The notes below the pieces were generated by a model that was given only the letters and a program-made list of their open reading frames with translations, did no database searches and was not told where the DNA came from. The translations under genes and the position numbers were made by a program. A stretch of 64,000 bases of DNA from Actinokineospora xionganensis. Lineage in GTDB: Bacteria > Actinomycetota > Actinomycetes > Mycobacteriales > Pseudonocardiaceae. The stretch covers positions 310,045-374,044 of the forward strand of contig NZ_JABVED010000005.1 in the NCBI RefSeq assembly GCF_014323725.1, in the 5' to 3' direction. Of this stretch, positions 56,822 through 64,000 are shown one piece after another. Numbering within the stretch: position 1 is the first letter of the stretch; every line of letters begins with the position of its first letter.

Positions 56822-57649
56822 TCAGGGGAGCAGGTCGAGCAGCCATCGCGGGCCTTTGACCTGCGCGCCCGCCTTGGCGCAGCGGCGGCGGAGTTCGCGG
56901 TCGGCGGTGATCACCAGGCACGGCGCGTTGAGTCGGCCGCAGGCCATTTCGACGATGGTGTCGTCGCCGCTGCCCGGGGCGTCGACGACGGTGATGCCGT
57001 CCACTGAGCCGATCCCACGGGCCGCGCCCTCGGTGACGAAGAGGATTTCCGGCAAGGCGAGATCGAACGGGGTGATCCCGGGGAAGCCCGCGACCGTGGC
57101 CAAGTCGTCGCGCAGTCTGCCCGCGGCACCCGCCCGGTCGTTCCACCAGCCGTCGGCCCGGGCGCCCATCACGTTGGCGGCGTCGACGATCAGCACCGGC
57201 CGGACCAGTGCCGTGCGCAGCGCTGTCCAAGCCTTCGCGAACGGTGGGTACAGGTTGAGTCGGTCCACCTCGCCCACCGGGATCCACGCGGCAGCGCGGG
57301 TTTCACGGGAGGCGCGTTCCACGGTCGGCATGCTGTCGATGGAGCCGATCACGGTCTCGTAGGACCAGTTGCCGTGGTTCACCCCGATCATCCCGAACGG
57401 CGTCACCAGCGAGGGGTCGAGGGTGCATTCCTCGCCGGTCTCCCGCAGCGCCGCGTCGACGGCGCTTTCGTGGCTGTCGCGCGCGCCGCCGAACAGGGCC
57501 CAGGTGCCGCCGCCGTGCGTCCAGCGTGAGCGGTGCTGCAGCAGGACGTGCCCGTCGTGCACCGGCAGCAGGCCCGCCGCGCCGTAGCGGCCCCAGTGGA
57601 TGTGCCCGCGCTCGCAGCGGACCACGCGGTCACCGTCACCCCGTGCCAT
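56822..57649 (-). CDS. Nudix hydrolase fused to a NYN/PIN-like domain
   Basis: The 275-residue protein has an N-terminal Nudix domain whose box (about 54-75) reads GG-x5-E-x7-RETGEE, complete. The C-terminal half (about 140-275) starts VLIVDAANVMG, continues with an acidic DDTIVEMA and ends VITADRELRRRC, resembling a NYN/PIN-type nuclease or a related Rossmann-like domain. The start ATG 57649 overlaps the end of the pentapeptide gene by 14 bases, so the two are co-translated. Substrate unknown; a nucleotide or RNA-cap-like pyrophosphate clean-up role is possible. Confidence 0.78.
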   Translation of the reverse strand: MARGDGDRVVRCERGHIHWGRYGAAGLLPVHDGHVLLQHRSRWTHGGGTWALFGGARDSHESAVDAALRETGEECTLDPSLVTPFGMIGVNHGNWSYETVIGSIDSMPTVERASRETRAAAWIPVGEVDRLNLYPPFAKAWTALRTALVRPVLIVDAANVMGARADGWWNDRAGAAGRLRDDLATVAGFPGITPFDLALPEILFVTEGAARGIGSVDGITVVDAPGSGDDTIVEMACGRLNAPCLVITADRELRRRCAKAGAQVKGPRWLLDLLP

Positions 57650-59072
57650 GTGCCTCCTCGAGTACCGCGCGGGTGCCCTTGGCGAACTCCGCTCCCTCCA
57701 GTATCGGGGCCACACCGAACGTCGCGCCCCCGAAGGCCGCCGAGTCGGCGAACTCGGCGTTCTCCAGATGGACCGGCCCGGCGAACTTCACGGGATCGAA
57801 TCGGGCGAGACCGCCGAATCTCGCCCTCCTGAACCAGGCAGGCCCATCGAAGCTCGTGTGGACGAACTCGGCATCCTCGGCGAAGGTTACGTTGTCGAAC
57901 ACGCCCCCGCGGGCGAAGCGCACGCCATAGAAGGTGGTCTTCCCGGCGATCTCCGCCTTGCCGAACCGGCAGGCCGCGCGGAACTCGGCATGGTGGAACC
58001 GAGCCGCCGCCCCAAACTCAGCGTTCTCGAACGAAACCACGCCGTCAAAGGTCACCCGCTCGAACCCGCCGCGCCCGTCGAACTTCACGCCGTCGAACCC
58101 GGCGGAACCGGCGAACGTCGACCCGATGAACTCGGCGTGCCCGCTGAAGCGCGTCCCGCTGAAGTCCGCGCTTGCGGAGAATCGCACCAATTCCAACCCG
58201 GTGTCGGCAGCGAAGTGCGCCCCGGCGAAACTTGCGGGCCCGTCGACGCGCAGGTTGCGGAACTGGGCGGCCCCCTCGAAGGTCGCCCCCGCGAACCGGA
58301 CGGCCTTGACCCTGCAGTCGATCAGGTCGACGTCGATCAGGGTCGCGCCCGAGAGGTCGAGGGTGATACCCGACCAGAAGGTCGGGAGGGCTTGGTCGGG
58401 GCCGGGCAGGAGATGGTGGGACAGGACGCGCTGGGCGGCGACCCGGACCTCGCGCTCCTGCACCTGAGCCTGATGGGCCGCGACGAGGTCCTTGTCCGTC
58501 TCGATGGGCGGTTCACCCGGGAGTTGGAACGGCATCCGCAAGTAGGCGCAGAGGAGACTGGCGATGGTCTGTCGCTGCTCCGGGTTGCCCTGGGCCAGCC
58601 GTTCCAACGCGTAGAGGCCCGCCAGGCGTATTGGCGCCTTGTCGGAGCCGAGTTGGTCGGCGGACTTGGTGTACAGCTCGGTGATGCGCCGCTCGGCCGC
58701 GTCCTTCTCCGAGGTGTCCGCTGTCCGTTGCTGATGCGCCACTGTGTCAGCGGCGACCTGCTGCTGCAGGGCCAAGGCGCGTTCGCGGTTGTCGAGGTCG
58801 TCCTCGGTCGCGCGCTGCCGCCGCCAGGTCAGGTACAGCGCGAACACGCCGCCGCCGCCGATCCCGATGCTCAGCCCGATCCGCAGCGCTTCGAACCGCG
58901 CGGTCACCAGCTTGTCGTCGGTCAGGCCGCGCGTGCCCGCCCACCACAGCACTGTCACCACCGCCGTGGTGAACACTGTCAGCCCGATGACTACTGCCGT
59001 CAGCGTGCCCGTGGACAACGGTTTGAGGGTAGAACGCTCCTTGGATACGACCACGCCGCGATCTTCGCGCAT
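57636..59072 (-). CDS. Membrane-anchored pentapeptide-repeat protein
   Basis: The 478-residue protein has two N-terminal transmembrane segments (about 25-45 and 65-85), a helical linker (about 90-215; RLAGLYALERLAQGNPEQRQ) and then about 200 residues of pentapeptide-type repeats with Phe or Leu every five residues (VRFAGATFEGAAQFRNL, FAGSTF-like steps). Such repeats form a right-handed beta helix that scaffolds protein contacts. The linker motif is common in actinobacterial pentapeptide membrane proteins. The ATG 59072 start lacks a clear ribosome binding site. Function unknown. Confidence 0.8.
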   Translation of the reverse strand: MREDRGVVVSKERSTLKPLSTGTLTAVVIGLTVFTTAVVTVLWWAGTRGLTDDKLVTARFEALRIGLSIGIGGGGVFALYLTWRRQRATEDDLDNRERALALQQQVAADTVAHQQRTADTSEKDAAERRITELYTKSADQLGSDKAPIRLAGLYALERLAQGNPEQRQTIASLLCAYLRMPFQLPGEPPIETDKDLVAAHQAQVQEREVRVAAQRVLSHHLLPGPDQALPTFWSGITLDLSGATLIDVDLIDCRVKAVRFAGATFEGAAQFRNLRVDGPASFAGAHFAADTGLELVRFSASADFSGTRFSGHAEFIGSTFAGSAGFDGVKFDGRGGFERVTFDGVVSFENAEFGAAARFHHAEFRAACRFGKAEIAGKTTFYGVRFARGGVFDNVTFAEDAEFVHTSFDGPAWFRRARFGGLARFDPVKFAGPVHLENAEFADSAAFGGATFGVAPILEGAEFAKGTRAVLEEAHGTG

Positions 59073-59162
59073 CCAGTCCGCGATGGGGAGGAATAGCTCC
59101 TCAGCCGTTATTCGTGGGCTGTTAGTGCGAAATTCTTGCCCGGTGCGCCTGACTGGTCCACC

Positions 59163-60665
59163 GTGCGCACGGTGAGAATCGCACTGAGCACGATCATCGC
59201 CGCCCTACTGCTGGCCGTCGGCTTACCCGCCGAGGCCGCCGCGGCCACCTTCACCCTCGACAAGGGCGAGTACACGGTCGGCACGCCGGTCACGGCCGCC
59301 TACACGACCGACCGGCCCGACGAGCAGAACTGGGTCGGCGTCTACGCCGACCCCGGCAACGCGCCGGTCGATGGCACCTACGTCGGCCCCAGCACGGCAT
59401 GGTCCTACGCGCCGGGCGCCTCGGGCACCGTCACCCTGCCGACGACCTCGCTCAGCCCCGGCGCCTACGTCGCCTACTTCCTCCACGACGACGGCTACAC
59501 CTCCCTCGCGGCTCCCGTGCGCTTCACCGTGGTCGGCTCCGGGTCCCAGCCGCCCGCGTTCCTCGCCGACCCCACGCCGCTGCGCAACGCCCGGGTCGAC
59601 GCGGCGTACCAGGCGAAGATCGTCGCGGTCGATCCGGACGGCACGAAACCGACCTACCGCAAGGTTTCCGGCCCGTCGTGGGTGCGTGTCGCCAGTGACG
59701 GCATGGTCAGCGGCACGCCTCGGGTCGCCGATGTCGGCGTCAGCAGGCTCGTCGTGTCGGCCACCGACGGCGAAGGCCTCACCGCCCGCGCGACCGCCAT
59801 GGTCACCGTGCGACCGGTGGGCCAGAAGCTGGTCCCCGAGCCGGTGGTGACCGCGTTCAACGTGTGGCACTCGGGCTCGCAGGTGACCGACGGTGTCACC
59901 AAACAGATGCGTTTCCTGGTGTCGTCAGGCAGCGACGTCGTCGGCCTGTCGGAGAGCCGGGGCACGCACGCGAAGTCGATCGCCGACGCACTGGGCTGGT
60001 ATTCCGTGCACAACGGCGGCGACCTCGCCATCGTCAGCAAGTACCCGCTCGGGGCGACCTTCACCGTCGAGGCCGGGTTCGGTGCCCGCGTCGAGTTCGC
60101 CGCCGGCGAGCGCGCGGTGATCTGGGACGTGCACCTGAACTACACGCCGTACGGCCCGTACGACGCGTGCTTCGACAAGATGAGCGTGAACAAGATCATC
60201 GCCCGGGAAAGCCAGTCCGGCCGGGTTCGGGAGATCGACTCCGTCCTGAACGCGCTGGCGCCGCACAAGGCCGAGGGCATCCCGGTGTTCCTCGTCGGCG
60301 ACTTCAACGCCCCGTCGCACCGCGACTGGACGCCCGCCGCGGCGAGCCTGCACTGCGGATACACAGTGAACTGGCCGGTCAGCCAGACCGTCGAACGCGC
60401 GGGCCTGATCGACTCGTACCGGGCGGTGAACCCGGACCCGGTCACGATGCCGGGAAACACGTGGTCGCCGGTGTACCCCAGGCACAGTGGGAGCACGGGC
60501 GTTGTCGAGCCGCAGGACCGGATCGACTTCGTCTACTCGGTCGGCCCGGTGCAGCCGCTCACCAGCAGCGCTGTCGTCCGGGGCAACCCGGTCGCGGTCC
60601 CGAACCACGCGGGCAACGAGTGGGCCTCCGACCACGCCGCGGTGGTCACCCGCTTCCGGATGTGA
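59163..60665 (+). CDS. Secreted endonuclease/exonuclease/phosphatase-fold protein
   Basis: The protein has a signal peptide (ALLLAVGLPAEAAAA), an N-terminal beta-sandwich (about 25-125), a putative-Ig/cadherin-like domain (FLADPTPLRNARVDAAY to about 215) and a C-terminal EEP domain (about 225-500): TAFNVWHSG, GLSESRG, VIWDVHLNY, VFLVGDFNAPSH, DRIDFVYS and ASDHAAVV contain the Glu, Asp-x-Asn and Asp-His catalytic set. It could be a secreted nuclease or phosphodiesterase. GTG 59163 or 59172 is the likely start; neither has a strong ribosome binding site. Confidence 0.82.
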   Translation: MRTVRIALSTIIAALLLAVGLPAEAAAATFTLDKGEYTVGTPVTAAYTTDRPDEQNWVGVYADPGNAPVDGTYVGPSTAWSYAPGASGTVTLPTTSLSPGAYVAYFLHDDGYTSLAAPVRFTVVGSGSQPPAFLADPTPLRNARVDAAYQAKIVAVDPDGTKPTYRKVSGPSWVRVASDGMVSGTPRVADVGVSRLVVSATDGEGLTARATAMVTVRPVGQKLVPEPVVTAFNVWHSGSQVTDGVTKQMRFLVSSGSDVVGLSESRGTHAKSIADALGWYSVHNGGDLAIVSKYPLGATFTVEAGFGARVEFAAGERAVIWDVHLNYTPYGPYDACFDKMSVNKIIARESQSGRVREIDSVLNALAPHKAEGIPVFLVGDFNAPSHRDWTPAAASLHCGYTVNWPVSQTVERAGLIDSYRAVNPDPVTMPGNTWSPVYPRHSGSTGVVEPQDRIDFVYSVGPVQPLTSSAVVRGNPVAVPNHAGNEWASDHAAVVTRFRM

Positions 60666-60666
60666 A

Positions 60667-61470
60667 TCAAGCGGTCCCCACCTCCTCCGCGGGGGTGGGG
60701 ACCGTCTCCTCGATGGCGGACACCGGGGTCGCCGCCTCCCACATCCGCTCGGACTCCGCGACGAAGTGGTGGAACCACGGCCCGTCCTGAGGCGTGAGCG
60801 TGATGATCGGGCCCGCTTCGCGGCGGGGCTGGAACTCGTAGTGCTGCACGCAGACCAGGCCGCGCGGGCTGGTGACGTCGAGGCAGTTGAACCCGGCGGA
60901 CGGGATGGTCGACAGCACCCGGACCTCAAGCCTGCCCTCATTGCGGTCCTGGATCGTCGCCAGGTCCTCAAGCGTCGTGAGGATGCGCTGCTTCACCCGG
61001 CCCGCGCCCATGCTGTGCGCCATCCGCCGGTCCGCGGTCTCCATGAGCGCGTCGTCGTGCGGATCCGGCACCAAGACGCGGACCCGGCCCCCGGCGGCCA
61101 GGATGGCGGGGAAGTCGGTCGTCAGCCCCTGCACGGTCCTGGTCATCGTCAGGCCGACGACGAGCATGTCGAACGAGGCCGCGCGCCGGGAGATGAGGTC
61201 GGCCGGAAACTCCGACTTGAGCAGCGCGGCCGGGTTGCCCCGCTGGGCTCTCCCGAGCTCATCGAGCTGGCGGCGCGACTTGATCTGCGACAGCGCCAGC
61301 CACGCGAGCAACGCGAGGACCACCGACGAGAGCGTCTTCACGTCCGAGAGACCCGACGCGCCCAGGACCGTGAACGCCACGGCCACCAGGGCCAGGATGT
61401 AGAGGTCCACGTTGTCGTCGTTGATCACGCGCACCAACAACCGGCGCAGCCTGCCTGGCCCCTGAGACAT
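60667..61470 (-). CDS. Two-helix membrane protein with a phospholipase-D-like soluble domain
   Basis: The 267-residue protein has two hydrophobic segments (about 22-42 and 45-62) followed by a coiled stretch and a soluble domain: EFPADLISRRAASFDMLVVGLTMTRT, RVRVLVPDPHDDALM and GLVCVQHYEFQ. The pattern RVRVLVPDP is typical of PLD-like or DUF5919-type proteins, but no HKD motif is visible. Function unknown. It ends 1 bp after the convergent gene at 59163 and is 12 bp downstream of the helicase gene, so it may share that transcript. Confidence 0.6.
   Translation of the reverse strand: MSQGPGRLRRLLVRVINDDNVDLYILALVAVAFTVLGASGLSDVKTLSSVVLALLAWLALSQIKSRRQLDELGRAQRGNPAALLKSEFPADLISRRAASFDMLVVGLTMTRTVQGLTTDFPAILAAGGRVRVLVPDPHDDALMETADRRMAHSMGAGRVKQRILTTLEDLATIQDRNEGRLEVRVLSTIPSAGFNCLDVTSPRGLVCVQHYEFQPRREAGPIITLTPQDGPWFHHFVAESERMWEAATPVSAIEETVPTPAEEVGTA
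60672..60704. terminator. Bidirectional hairpin inside the 3' end of the membrane-protein gene
   Basis: CGGTCCCCACC (60672-60682) pairs perfectly with GGTGGGGACCG (60694-60704) over 11 bp around an 11-base loop. It overlaps the last codons of the minus-strand gene and sits 7 bp after the plus-strand stop. Confidence 0.65.
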
Positions 61471-61482
61471 GTCCCGATCTTG

Positions 61483-63984
61483 TCAGAGTTCGCCCACGGC
61501 GGTCACGTAAACGACGGCGGTGCCTGCCTCGTCGGAGGCGGCCAGGTCGATCTCCGCGGTGAAGCCCCAGTCGTGGTCGCCCGCCGGGTCCTCGAAGATC
61601 TGCCGGACCAGCCAGCGCTCCGCCTCCGCCTCGATGATCAGCAGGGCCGGGCCGCGGGCGTTCGGGCCGGTGCCGATCTGGCTGTGCTGCTCGAAGTACG
61701 GGTTGAGCGCGTCGGCCCAGGCCTCGGCGTCCCAGCCGCTGTCGCCGTCGAGTTCGCCGAGCGCCCAGTAGTCGCGGCGGGCCGCGAGCTGCACGCGGTG
61801 GAACAGCGCGTTGCGGACCAGGACGCGGAAGGCGCGGGTGTTCTTGGTGACCGCGGGCGGGGTGTCGTCGACCCGGTCCTCCAGCTCGCCCGTCTCCGGG
61901 TTGGTGAGTTTCTCCCACTCGTCGAGGAGGCTGGAGTCGACCTGGCGGACCAGCTCGCCGAGCCACTCGATCAGGTCGGTGAGGTCCTCGGTCTTGGCGT
62001 CGTCCGGGACGGTCTGGCGGACCGCGCGGAAGGCGTCGGCGAGGTAGCGCAGGACCAGGCCCTCGGAGCGGGTCAGGGCATAGAAGGAGACGTACTCGGT
62101 GAAAGTCATCGCGCGCTCGTACATGTCGCGCACGACGGACTTGGGGGAGAGCTGGTAGTCGCCCACCCATGGGTGCCCGCGCCGGTAGGTGTCGAAGGCG
62201 GGGAGCAGCATCTCGGCCAGCGGCTTCGGGTGGGTCACGGTCTCCAGCAGCTCCATGCGCTGGTCGTACTCGATGCCCTCGGCCTTCATCGCCTGCACGG
62301 CCTCTCCGCGCGCCTTGTGCTGCTGCGCGGAGAGAACCTGGCGCGGATCGTCCAAAGTGGACTCGACCACGGACAGGACGTCGAGGGCGTAGCTGGGCGA
62401 CTCGCGATCGAGCAGTTCGATCGCGGCCAGCGCGAAGGGCGAGAGCGGCTGGTTGAGGGCGAAGTCGAACTGCAGGTCGACGGTCAGCCGGACCGAACGC
62501 CCTTGCTCATCGGGTTCGTCGAGCTTTTCCACCACGCCCGCGGCCAGCAGCGCCCGGTAGATCGCGATGGCCCGCAGGATGTGCTTGCGTTGGGCGGGGC
62601 GGTCCTCGTGGTTGTCGGTCAGCAGCTTGCGCATCGCGGTGAAGGCGTCGCCGGGGCGGCCGATCACGTTGAGCAGCATGGAATGGCTGACGTGGAAGCT
62701 GGAGGTCAGTGGCTCGGGCTCGGCCGCGACAAGGCGCTCGAACGTCGGCAGGCCCCAGGAAACCATGCCCTCGGGCGGCTTCTTGCGGACGAACTTGCGG
62801 CGCTTCTTCGGGTCGTCACCGATCTTGGTCAACGACTTCTCGTTGTCGATCACATGCTCGGGCGCCTGGACGAGCGCCGTCCCGAGCGTGTCATAGCCCG
62901 CCCGGCCCGCGCGGCCGGCGATCTGGTGGAACTCGCGGGCTTTGAGGATGCGGGTCTTCACGCCGTCGTACTTGGACAGGGACGTGAACACGACCGTTCG
63001 GATGGGGACGTTGATGCCCACGCCGAGGGTGTCGGTGCCGCAGACGATCTTCATCAACCCGGCCTGCGCCAATCGCTCCACGAGCCGGCGGTACTTCGGC
63101 AGCATCCCGGCGTGGTGCACGCCGATGCCGTGGCGGACCAGGCGGGAGAGGGTCTTGCCGAAGCCGGAGGAGAACCGGAAGTTCCCGATCAGCGCGGCGA
63201 TCTTCTCCTTCTCCTCCTTCGTGCAGACGTTGATGCTCATCAGCGCCTGCGCGCGTTCCAGAGCGGCGGCCTGGGTGAAGTGCACGACGTAGATCGGGGC
63301 CTGGTTGGTGCTGAGCAACTCGTCGAGCGCCTCGGTGAGCGGCGTCATACCGAAGGAGTAGAAGAGCGGAACCGGCCGCTCGGCGGAAGTGACCACCGCC
63401 GTGTCCCGCCCGGTCCGGCGGGTCATGTCCTCCTTGAACCGGGTGACGTCGCCCAGGGTCGCGGACATGAGGATGAACTGGACCTTCGGCAGTTCGAGGA
63501 GCGGAATCTGCCAGGCCCACCCGCGGTCGGGCTCGGCGTAGAAGTGGAACTCGTCCATGACGACCTGACCCACGTCGGCCTCGGCCCCGTCGCGCAGGGC
63601 GATGTTGGCCAGGATCTCCGCGGTGCAGCAAATGATCGGGGCACCGCCGTTGACGCTTGAGTCGCCGGTCATCATGCCCACGTTCTCGGCCCCGAACATC
63701 TCGCACAACGCGAAGAACTTCTCCGACACCAACGCCTTGATGGGCGCGGTGTAGAAACTCCTGACCCCTTGCGCGAGTGCCGTGAAGTGCGCGCCCGCCG
63801 CGACCAGGCTCTTGCCGGAGCCGGTGGGGGTGTTGAGGATGACGTTGGCCCCGGAGACGATCTCCATCAGCGCCTCCTCCTGGGCGGGATACAGGGAAAG
63901 ACCCTGCTCGGAGGCCCAGGTGGCGAAGGCGTCGAAGAGCTCGTCGGGTTCGGGGGTGGCGGGCAGCCGCGAAGTGAGCGTCAT
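61483..63984 (-). CDS. Ski2/HelY-like DEAD/DEAH-box helicase with DUF3516 C-terminus
   Basis: The 833-residue protein has helicase motifs I (TPTGSGKS, 52-59), II (DEFH), III (SAT) and VI (QIAGRAGRAG), as in Ski2-like RNA or DNA helicases. The C-terminal half (about 480-833; LPAFDTYRRGHPWVGDYQLSPKSVVRDMYERA) corresponds to DUF3516, an actinobacterial extension. The start is ATG 63984 behind AAGGACC. It is probably the first gene of an operon with the membrane protein at 60667. The cellular substrate is not known to me. Confidence 0.92.
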   Translation of the reverse strand: MTLTSRLPATPEPDELFDAFATWASEQGLSLYPAQEEALMEIVSGANVILNTPTGSGKSLVAAGAHFTALAQGVRSFYTAPIKALVSEKFFALCEMFGAENVGMMTGDSSVNGGAPIICCTAEILANIALRDGAEADVGQVVMDEFHFYAEPDRGWAWQIPLLELPKVQFILMSATLGDVTRFKEDMTRRTGRDTAVVTSAERPVPLFYSFGMTPLTEALDELLSTNQAPIYVVHFTQAAALERAQALMSINVCTKEEKEKIAALIGNFRFSSGFGKTLSRLVRHGIGVHHAGMLPKYRRLVERLAQAGLMKIVCGTDTLGVGINVPIRTVVFTSLSKYDGVKTRILKAREFHQIAGRAGRAGYDTLGTALVQAPEHVIDNEKSLTKIGDDPKKRRKFVRKKPPEGMVSWGLPTFERLVAAEPEPLTSSFHVSHSMLLNVIGRPGDAFTAMRKLLTDNHEDRPAQRKHILRAIAIYRALLAAGVVEKLDEPDEQGRSVRLTVDLQFDFALNQPLSPFALAAIELLDRESPSYALDVLSVVESTLDDPRQVLSAQQHKARGEAVQAMKAEGIEYDQRMELLETVTHPKPLAEMLLPAFDTYRRGHPWVGDYQLSPKSVVRDMYERAMTFTEYVSFYALTRSEGLVLRYLADAFRAVRQTVPDDAKTEDLTDLIEWLGELVRQVDSSLLDEWEKLTNPETGELEDRVDDTPPAVTKNTRAFRVLVRNALFHRVQLAARRDYWALGELDGDSGWDAEAWADALNPYFEQHSQIGTGPNARGPALLIIEAEAERWLVRQIFEDPAGDHDWGFTAEIDLAASDEAGTAVVYVTAVGEL

Positions 63985-64000
63985 GGTCCTTCGATCGTGC

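Overview
The window is high-GC actinobacterial chromosome. GC-rich third codon positions, frequent GTG and TTG starts, an actinobacterial housekeeping set (gltBD, FxsA, a DUF3516 helicase) and SARP and LuxR-family (LAL) regulators carrying rare TTA codons suggest a Streptomyces- or Pseudonocardiales-like producer of secondary metabolites. The species cannot be named from the sequence. I saw no tRNA, rRNA, CRISPR array, insertion sequence or prophage.

Left flank (1-18.9 kb): a partial membrane sensor, a CapA-like protein with a small secreted partner, a two-domain VOC protein, a secreted lipase, two Vps62-domain lipoproteins around a third lipoprotein, glutamate synthase (gltB-gltD), FxsA and a secreted SOD-like protein. 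A patch of decayed gene fragments follows at 18.2-18.8 kb.

Centre (18.9-56.8 kb): a hybrid NRPS-PKS biosynthetic gene cluster that I cannot match to a known product. It holds (i) a leftward tailoring operon (two methyltransferases, P450, hotdog thioesterase); (ii) pip and an LLM oxidoreductase rightward; (iii) a leftward KAS III / ACP / KAS II / GMC oxidoreductase operon facing a carboxyltransferase and MaoC; (iv) a SARP activator; (v) an 18-kb operon of a DUF5829-like protein, NRPS A-T-C-A-T, NRPS C-A(luciferase-like monooxygenase)-T, PKS KS-AT-ACP-reductase, amidohydrolase, MbtH, FMN reductase and a second carboxyltransferase; (vi) a LAL regulator divergent from a diiron oxygenase; (vii) TetR and an MFS exporter.

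The predicted line starts with a free amino acid (aromatic-type code), adds an aliphatic-type residue and then glycine. The glycine adenylation domain is interrupted by a luciferase-like monooxygenase predicted to hydroxylate the alpha carbon. One unreduced ketide extension and reductive release as an aldehyde follow.

The regulation is readable. Two divergent promoters (22.8 and 28.8 kb) each carry mirrored 3+3 arrays of GTCAGCG-type heptamers at an exact 11-bp period, each array ending 8 bp before a plausible -10, as expected for SARP sites. The SARP/NRPS and LAL/diiron promoters share a 16-bp palindrome plus a CCCGGGGG flank, a candidate LAL site. TTA codons in SARP, LAL, diiron and DUF5829 genes suggest bldA control.

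Right flank (56.8-64 kb): Nudix/NYN protein, pentapeptide-repeat membrane protein, secreted endonuclease/exonuclease/phosphatase-fold protein, membrane protein and helicase.
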